From positions 1 through 11,101 of the forward strand of contig CACXZL010000030.1 of assembly GCA_902772085.1 (NCBI GenBank): a stretch of DNA of 11,101 nt, written 5' to 3'. Shown piece by piece: positions 6,041-11,101 of the stretch (the first letter of the stretch is position 1; each line of letters starts with the position of its first letter). The DNA comes from an uncultured Coriobacteriaceae bacterium. Lineage in GTDB: Bacteria; Actinomycetota; Coriobacteriia; Coriobacteriales; Atopobiaceae. Made by a program: the position numbers and the translations under genes. Under the pieces are notes generated by a model. It saw only the letters and a list, made by a program, of their open reading frames with translations. It made no database searches and had not been told where the DNA came from.

Positions 6041-8551
6041 ATGACAGAGGTACAGACCATCGAAGTCCGTGGCGCGCGCGTTCACAACCTCAAAGACGTG
6101 AACGTGAGTATCCCGCTCAACAAAATCGTAGGCATAGCCGGTGTGTCTGGCTCAGGCAAATCGAGCCTCGCGTTGGGCGTGCTCTATGCCGAGGGGTCGC
6201 GCCGCTACATGGAGGCGCTCTCTACGTATACGCGGCGTCGCATCAGCCAGACGGGCCGCGCCGATGTGGATGAGGTCCTGCATGTGCCCGCGGCGCTTGC
6301 CTTGCGACAGCGTCCCGGAATCCCCGGCGTGCGCTCTACGTTTGGCACGTCCACGGAACTGCTGAACCATCTTCGTCTGCTCTTCAGCCGTTTGGGGAGC
6401 CACGTGTGTCCCAACGGCCATCACGTGCCGCCAAGTATGAACGTGGCACTTGAGCAGACGATTACATGTCCTGAGTGCGGGGCTGAGTTCTATGGCCCCG
6501 GTGCGGAGATGCTGGCATTCAACTCTGACGGTGCGTGTCCCGCGTGCGCGGGCACGGGGACGCAGCGTACCATAGACGAGTCCACGCTCATCTCCGATGA
6601 GCGCAAGACCATCGACGAGGGTGCCGTTGCCCCTTGGGGCCATCTCATGTGGTCGCTCATGAAGGACATCGCGCGTCAGGCGGGAATCCGCACGGACGTG
6701 CCGTACAAGGACCTTACGTCCGACGAGAAGGAGTTCGTGCTTCACGGCGCGCCAGACAAGTACCACCTGCTTTATCACAACGAAAAGACCGGCACGGCCG
6801 GCGAGATGGACTTCACCTACTACTCCGCCCGCGCCTCGGTGGAGAACGCCCTCGCGAAGGTGAAGGACGAGAAGGGGCTCAAGCGCGTTGCCAAGTATCT
6901 GCGCGAGATGCCCTGCGAGGCCTGCGGCGGGTCGCGCCTTTCGGATGCGGCTCGTGCTCCGCTCGTGTGTGGCATCAATCTCGCGCAGGCGAGCGCGTTG
7001 ACGCTCGATGAACTTGTTGGGTGGGTGAGGGGCGTCCCGGAAAGCGTGCCCGAAGAGCTGCGTCCCATGGCACGGACCATCGTGGAAAACATGCGCGAGC
7101 CGATGGAGCGTCTGCGCCAGCTTGGCCTGGGGTACTTGGCGCTCGACCGCGCGAGCTCTACGCTTTCCACGGGCGAGCGACAGCGCGCACAGCTGAGCCG
7201 TGCCGTGCGCAACCGTACCACGGGCGTGCTCTACGTGCTCGACGAGCCGTCCATCGGCCTGCACCCGTCAAACGTGGATGGCCTCTTGGGCGTGATGCGA
7301 AATCTCGTAGCCGACGGCAACTCCGTCGTGGTGGTGGACCACGACGTGCGGGTTCTGCGTGAGGCCGACCATATCGTGGAGGTGGGGCCGGCTTCCGGTG
7401 CAAAGGGCGGGCGGATCATTGCCCAAGGCACCGTTGCCGAAGTGGAGACCAATCCGTCTTCGTGCATCGGTGGATATCTGAGCGGGAAACGTAAGGTGAG
7501 CGCTCGAGTGCGCTGCCCAGCTTGCAAGGTCTTCGACAATGGAGCCGTAGAGCTCTCTACGGACGCGATCCATACGGTGAAACCTTTGGAGGTGCGCATC
7601 CCGCGTGGACGGCTTACGGCGATTACGGGCGTGTCGGGTTCAGGCAAGACGACGCTCGTACTTGAGGGGCTTGTCCCTGCGCTCCAGGCGGTGACGGCTG
7701 CTCCTGGTCCCGATGCGCCGCGCATGCCCTCGCATGTGAGGGGCGTCTTTGCCGAGGGGATTCGACGTGCCAACCTCATCGACTCTACGCCCATAGGTGC
7801 CAACGTGCGGTCCACGGTGGCGACGTATTCCGGCGTGCTCGACGACCTGCGCCGGGCCTATGCGGCGACGCCTGCGGCCAAGGACCGCGGTCTGAAGATG
7901 GGCGCGTTCTCATACAACACAGGCTCACTGCGCTGTCCCACCTGCGACGGCACGGGCTCCATTTCGCTGGACGTGCAGTTCTTGCCCGATGTGGACGTGG
8001 TGTGCCCTGACTGCCGCGGTGCGCGCTACGCCCCCGAGGCGTACGAGATTCTGCGCGCACCGGGCAAGGGGGCGAGTGGGCCGGGGCTCAGCTTGCCAAG
8101 CCTCATGGCCATGACGGTGGACGAGGCCTTGGATGCCACGGCAGGTCTTCGCAAGGCGCACGACAAGCTCGTGACGCTCGCCGGGCTTGGCCTGGGCTAT
8201 CTCACGTTGGGCGAGGCCACGCCTGCGCTCAGTGGCGGCGAGGCCCAGCGGCTCAAGCTCGCCAGCGAGATGGGGCGTCGGCAGGAGGATGCGCTCTTTG
8301 TGTTTGACGAGCCTACCATCGGCTTGCATCCGCTTGACGTCGAGGTGCTTCTCGGCGTGCTCGAGCGCCTGGTGCAGGCTGGTGCCACGGTAGTCGTCAT
8401 CGAACACGACCTCGACATGATCGCCAATGCGGACTATGTCATAGACATGGGCCCCGGGGGCGGAGAGGCGGGCGGTCGCGTGGTCTGTGCCGGTGTGCCC
8501 GAGGAAGTGGCTGCGTGCCCGGAGAGCATCACGGGCAGTTACTTGAGGTAG
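6041..8551 (+). CDS. Class II UvrA paralogue (UvrA2/DrrC type) lacking the UvrB-binding domain
   Basis: This 836-residue twin ABC ATPase of the UvrA family is about 100 residues shorter than E. coli UvrA. ABC1 has Walker A GVSGSGKSS (34-42), signature LSTGE (375-379) and Walker B with VLDEPSIGLHP (D401). ABC2 has Walker A GVSGSGKTT (530-538), signature LSGGE (730-734) and Walker B with FDEPTIGLHP (D756). Zinc modules are C143/C146 with C166/C169, and C632/C635 with C655/C658. Between LGSHVCPNGH and CPECG only some 25 residues lie where canonical UvrA has over 100; this missing stretch is the UvrB-binding domain, as in Deinococcus UvrA2 and Streptomyces DrrC. Such proteins bind DNA or give drug self-resistance without UvrBC; the role here is unknown. 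The first signature is atypical (Thr for Gly). ATG 6041 follows AGAGGG by seven bases. No clear terminator follows. Confidence 0.92.
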   Translation: MTEVQTIEVRGARVHNLKDVNVSIPLNKIVGIAGVSGSGKSSLALGVLYAEGSRRYMEALSTYTRRRISQTGRADVDEVLHVPAALALRQRPGIPGVRSTFGTSTELLNHLRLLFSRLGSHVCPNGHHVPPSMNVALEQTITCPECGAEFYGPGAEMLAFNSDGACPACAGTGTQRTIDESTLISDERKTIDEGAVAPWGHLMWSLMKDIARQAGIRTDVPYKDLTSDEKEFVLHGAPDKYHLLYHNEKTGTAGEMDFTYYSARASVENALAKVKDEKGLKRVAKYLREMPCEACGGSRLSDAARAPLVCGINLAQASALTLDELVGWVRGVPESVPEELRPMARTIVENMREPMERLRQLGLGYLALDRASSTLSTGERQRAQLSRAVRNRTTGVLYVLDEPSIGLHPSNVDGLLGVMRNLVADGNSVVVVDHDVRVLREADHIVEVGPASGAKGGRIIAQGTVAEVETNPSSCIGGYLSGKRKVSARVRCPACKVFDNGAVELSTDAIHTVKPLEVRIPRGRLTAITGVSGSGKTTLVLEGLVPALQAVTAAPGPDAPRMPSHVRGVFAEGIRRANLIDSTPIGANVRSTVATYSGVLDDLRRAYAATPAAKDRGLKMGAFSYNTGSLRCPTCDGTGSISLDVQFLPDVDVVCPDCRGARYAPEAYEILRAPGKGASGPGLSLPSLMAMTVDEALDATAGLRKAHDKLVTLAGLGLGYLTLGEATPALSGGEAQRLKLASEMGRRQEDALFVFDEPTIGLHPLDVEVLLGVLERLVQAGATVVVIEHDLDMIANADYVIDMGPGGGEAGGRVVCAGVPEEVAACPESITGSYLR

Positions 8552-8610
8552 GCTGCGACGTTCTGCTCGCGCGGGCGTACCGGAACGCGTGCATGTTGCT
8601 GGGCTTGTGT

Positions 8611-8636
8611 GCACGTTCGTACATTTGGTTCGGACA
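8611..8636. repeat. Degenerate fourth copy at the left edge of the array
   Basis: GTGTGCA just left of and within this stretch and CGGAC at 8631-8635 are the two ends of the inverted half-site. CGGAC sits exactly 73 bases before the first regular copy (8704), but the two ends are pushed apart by about 13 extra bases. The matching forward half-site expected near 8589 is only weakly recognisable. Confidence 0.45.
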
Positions 8637-8660
8637 TTTTAGTGCGTCTCACGACAATCG

Positions 8661-8710
8661 CGTGTCCGTTTCTGCACACGCAGCGCGGGCCTGTGTGTAA
8701 ATACGGACAC
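8661..8710. repeat. Palindrome unit 1
   Basis: GTGTCCGTTTCTGCACAC (8662-8679) faces GTGTGTAAATACGGACAC (8693-8710). The arms pair over 18 positions with two mismatches and one wobble around a 13-base G+C-rich spacer. Confidence 0.8.
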
Positions 8711-8733
8711 CTGGCTGGCTCTCGTGCCCCTCA

Positions 8734-8784
8734 CGTGTCCGTATTTGCACACGCCGCACGGATCGGTGTGCATAATCGGACGCG
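8734..8784. repeat. Palindrome unit 2
   Basis: GTGTCCGTATTTGCACAC (8735-8752) faces GTGTGCATAATCGGACGC (8766-8783). It shows four differences over 18 positions; TCCG/CGGA and GCACAC/GTGTGC remain fully paired. Confidence 0.8.
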
Positions 8785-8806
8785 TGGCCGCTGGTATTGG
8801 CCCCCA

Positions 8807-8856
8807 CGTGTCCGTTTCTGCACACGCAACTCGGGCCTGTGTGCAAAACCGGACAA
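8807..8856. repeat. Palindrome unit 3
   Basis: GTGTCCGTTTCTGCACAC (8808-8825) faces GTGTGCAAAACCGGACAA (8839-8856). Only three positions fail to match the reverse complement of the first arm, one of them the outermost base. The forward arm is identical to that of unit 1. Confidence 0.8.
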
Positions 8857-9002
8857 ACGGACGGTGGGGACTTCTATACGCGCATGCTTCGTATCCGTGC
8901 GCTTCGTTTGCCGGGTCGTCCGCATGGCCTTTCCGCGCAACGGTCGCGAGGAATGCCGTCCCTTCCGACGACTGTGGCATCATAGATGTGAGGAGGAACG
9001 TT

Positions 9003-11101
9003 ATGACTATAAGAGCGCAAAAGGTCAACGCGAAGGGTCGGGGAAAGTCGGCCTCCACGCATGCCCGGGCACGCGAGGCCATGAGCGAAGGCACAGGGCG
9101 CGTGCCTGCAACGGGCACTCCTGGCAGGCTGGCAGAAGACGCGGCGCCGCGCGACAAGTCTCAAAGAAGGGCGGCGCACGGCACGGCATCCGCCTCGGTG
9201 TCCGCGTCTTCGGGCAAGGCAGCGTCCAGAACCGCAAACAAATCAACGCGCAAATCGTCCTCGCGCAAACCGCCCTCCGAGAATCCTACGGCAAAAAACC
9301 GTGCGCAACCTCGCTATCCCCAAGGTCGCAAGGTCGATGAACGTGAGTTTCTCCCTACGACGCGTGCGGGCATGAAGGCGCGGGGGTGGGATCAGTGCGA
9401 CTTCGTGTACGTGTGCGGCGACGCCTACGTGGATCATCCGTCCTTTGGCATGGCCATCATCAGCCGAATCCTCGAGGCAAACGGCTACAAGGTGGGGATC
9501 ATAGCCCAGCCCGACTGGCGAGACCCGCAGAGCATTGCGGTGCTGGGTGAGCCGCGGCTGGCTTTTCTGGTGTCCGCGGGAAACATGGATTCCATGGTGA
9601 ACCACTATTCGGTCACGAAGCATCGCCGTTCCAAGGACTTCTACTCTCCCGGCGGCAAGATGGGATTGAGACCCGACCACGCCACCGTGGTGTATGGCAA
9701 TCTCATCCGGCGTACCTACAAGCGGACCCCCATCATTTTGGGCGGTATCGAAGCGTCGCTGCGACGGCTCGCCCACTATGATTACTGGTCAAACAAGCTC
9801 AAGCGCTCGGTTTTGCTCGATGCGGGCGCGGATCTCATTTCATATGGGATGGGCGAAAAGTCCATTGTGGCAATCGCTGATGCACTCGACTCCGGGCTTG
9901 ACGTGGCGGACCTCACGTTCATTCCTGGTACGGTATACAAGGCCCGTACGTTTGAGCAATGCGACAATCCCGTGCTACTGCCCACGTTTGAGGCGATGAA
10001 GGAAGACAAGGCCGAGTACGCTCGCAGCTTTGGCATGCAGACGTGCCAGCTCAACCCGTTTCTCGGGCGACCGCTCGTGGAAGAGTACCCGCATGGCGTG
10101 TACGTGATTCAGAATCCTCCGTCTGAACCGCTCACGACTGGAGAGTTCGACGCGGTGTACGAGCTCCCGTACGCACGGGCATACCATCCCGACTACGAGG
10201 CTGTCGGCGGCATTCCCGCCATCGCTGAGGTCAAGTTCAGCCTCTGCAGCAACCGTGGGTGCCTGGGGGAGTGCTCCTTCTGTGCGCTCAACTTCCATCA
10301 GGGGCGCATTATCCAGACGCGAAGTGACGAGTCGCTTCTGGCCGAGGCGGAGGCCATGACGCACGATCCCGAGTTCAAGGGCTATATCCATGATGTGGGT
10401 GGGCCTACGGCAAACTTCCGCGTGCCTGCATGTCACAAGCAACTCTCACGTGGAGCGTGTGTGGGTAGGAGATGCCTCTCGCCCGAGCCGTGCAAGAATC
10501 TTACGGTCACCCACAAGTCGTACGTGCGTCTGCTTCGCAAGCTTCGCGCCTTGCCGGGCGTAAAGAAGGTCTTTGTGCGCAGCGGCATTCGCTTCGACTA
10601 CGCACTGCTCGACGACGATCACACGTTTATACGAGAACTCGCCGAGCATCACGTGAGCGGGCAGCTGCGTCTCGCGCCGGAGCACGTGTGCGACGAGGTC
10701 CTGCGCGTCATGGGCAAGCCGCGAAACGACGTGTACCAGCGCTTTTGCAGGGAGTTTGAGCGTCTTTCGCGCGAGGCGGGCAAGGAGCAGTACGTGGTGC
10801 CCTATCTCATGAGCAGCCATCCCGGCTCCACGATGTGCGAGGCGGTGAAACTTGCCGAGTTCTGTCGTGACATGGGATACAACCCCGAGCAGGTGCAGGA
10901 CTTCTATCCTACGCCGAGCACGGTGTCCACGTGTATTTACTACACGGGACTCGATCCGCGCACCATGAAGCCGGTGTATTGTGCCGTGGACCCGCACGAG
11001 AAGGCCATGCAACGTGCGCTCATCCAGTACCGCAATCCGGCAAACCGAAGCCTCGTGCTTGAGGCGCTGCGCAAGGCCCATCGCACCGACCTCATCGGCT
11101 A
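9003..11101 (+). CDS. ygiQ: YgiQ-family radical SAM protein (UPF0313) with long basic N-terminal extension; runs off the right edge
   Basis: 699 codons are visible with no stop before the window end; E. coli YgiQ has 739 residues in all. From about residue 115 the chain follows YgiQ: VCGDAYVDHPSFGMAI (137-152), AQPDW, SAGNMDSMVNHYS, ILGGIEASLRRLAHYDYW, then the radical SAM cluster C420-x3-C424-x2-C427 with RIIQTRSDES after it, HDVGGPTANF, four further Cys (477, 486, 491, 497), LRLAPEHV, GKEQYVVPYLMSSHPG and DFYPTPSTVSTCIYYTG. The cluster would bind [4Fe-4S] and S-adenosylmethionine; the reaction of YgiQ is not known. Residues 1-110 are Lys/Arg/Ala/Ser-rich, low-complexity and probably disordered, absent from E. 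coli YgiQ. ATG 9003 is strongly supported by AGGAGG six bases upstream; the nearest later Met in frame (27) lies within the extension and the next only inside the conserved core. Confidence 0.92.
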   Translation, partial: MTIRAQKVNAKGRGKSASTHARAREAMSEGTGRVPATGTPGRLAEDAAPRDKSQRRAAHGTASASVSASSGKAASRTANKSTRKSSSRKPPSENPTAKNRAQPRYPQGRKVDEREFLPTTRAGMKARGWDQCDFVYVCGDAYVDHPSFGMAIISRILEANGYKVGIIAQPDWRDPQSIAVLGEPRLAFLVSAGNMDSMVNHYSVTKHRRSKDFYSPGGKMGLRPDHATVVYGNLIRRTYKRTPIILGGIEASLRRLAHYDYWSNKLKRSVLLDAGADLISYGMGEKSIVAIADALDSGLDVADLTFIPGTVYKARTFEQCDNPVLLPTFEAMKEDKAEYARSFGMQTCQLNPFLGRPLVEEYPHGVYVIQNPPSEPLTTGEFDAVYELPYARAYHPDYEAVGGIPAIAEVKFSLCSNRGCLGECSFCALNFHQGRIIQTRSDESLLAEAEAMTHDPEFKGYIHDVGGPTANFRVPACHKQLSRGACVGRRCLSPEPCKNLTVTHKSYVRLLRKLRALPGVKKVFVRSGIRFDYALLDDDHTFIRELAEHHVSGQLRLAPEHVCDEVLRVMGKPRNDVYQRFCREFERLSREAGKEQYVVPYLMSSHPGSTMCEAVKLAEFCRDMGYNPEQVQDFYPTPSTVSTCIYYTGLDPRTMKPVYCAVDPHEKAMQRALIQYRNPANRSLVLEALRKAHRTDLIG

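Larger units (their letters stand above)
8661..8855. repeat. Array of three 73-bp-spaced interrupted palindromes
   Basis: Six half-sites of consensus GTGTCCGNNTNTGCACAC alternate in orientation. Forward half-sites begin at 8662, 8735 and 8808. The inverted half-sites have their CGGAC at 8704, 8777 and 8850. All successive distances are exactly 73 bases. Within a unit the two arms are separated by about 12 bases; between units by about 25. Spacer sequences are not conserved, so the arms are what is maintained. Because 73 is not a multiple of three, the array cannot be a protein repeat. It may be a REP/BIME-like element, a multimeric binding site or RNA hairpins. Confidence 0.85.
8552..9002. 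other. Gene-free interval with a palindrome array
   Basis: No reading frame here resembles a protein. The left part (8552-8610) shows nothing definite beyond a weak dyad (CGTTC near 8570, GAACG near 8583). The centre (about 8611-8855) is the 73-bp repeat array listed separately. The right part (8856-8990) holds no clear promoter. The interval ends with the AGGAGG (8991-8996) of the ygiQ-like gene. Confidence 0.7.

Noticed and set aside
6152..7264. Long minus-strand open frame opposite the uvrA-like gene (also 7925-8614)
   Set aside because: No protein-like pattern; explained by codon bias of the plus-strand ABC ATPase.
8661..8855. CRISPR array
   Set aside because: Repeats alternate in orientation, are imperfect, and spacers alternate between about 12 and 25 bases; no cas genes nearby.
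8639..9157. Minus-strand open frames with repeated CAETDT/CANTDT-like peptides across the array
   Set aside because: The peptide repetition is produced by the DNA palindromes, and successive copies fall in different frames.
8609..9340. Plus-strand open frame through the repeat array into the ygiQ start
   Set aside because: It is in a different frame from ygiQ, crosses a palindrome array whose 73-bp period is not a codon multiple, and has no family similarity.

Overview
The window is G+C-rich bacterial DNA with tightly packed genes, strong GGAGG-type ribosome binding sites and gene content (indolepyruvate:ferredoxin oxidoreductase, a UvrB-independent type UvrA, YgiQ, Uma2) that fits an anaerobic actinobacterium. 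The best guess is the gut/oral class Coriobacteriia (Olsenella, Atopobium, Collinsella and relatives). This is inferred from protein flavour and composition; no rRNA or other phylogenetic marker is present. No tRNA, rRNA, CRISPR array or intact insertion sequence was seen.

Bases 1-2132 are an accessory, partly decayed region. It opens with the C-terminal part of a large serine recombinase that stops about 100 residues early. Forty bases on is a 38-codon stub of an AAA-type ATPase that ends just after its P-loop. A minus-strand gene follows that fuses a GNAT acetyltransferase to a cpYpsA/SLOG ('molybdenum carrier') domain; its conserved C-terminal block lies out of frame. Divergent from it is an Uma2-type nuclease that keeps its catalytic core but lacks the family N-terminus.

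Bases 2140-5177 hold the metabolic core: iorA and iorB, two bases apart, with a likely sigma70 promoter upstream and a strong intrinsic terminator downstream. Together they oxidise aryl pyruvates (from Trp, Phe, Tyr) to aryl-acetyl-CoA with ferredoxin reduction. A convergent minus-strand HTH regulator ends inside that terminator.

Bases 5333-8551 carry a divergent pair: a YfcE-type phosphodiesterase (minus) and a class II UvrA paralogue (plus). A 15-bp palindrome between them provides -10-like hexamers on both strands.

Bases 8552-9002 contain no gene but do contain the most striking non-coding structure: three copies, with an exact 73-bp period, of a long interrupted palindrome built on GTGTCCGNNTNTGCACAC, with a degenerate fourth copy on the left edge. 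From 9003 to the window end runs a YgiQ-family radical SAM protein with an unusual basic, low-complexity N-terminal extension of about 110 residues. It is open at the right edge.

I found no convincing complete new multi-gene system. The best leads are the 73-bp palindrome array, the GNAT-SLOG fusion with its frameshift, and the YgiQ N-terminal tail.
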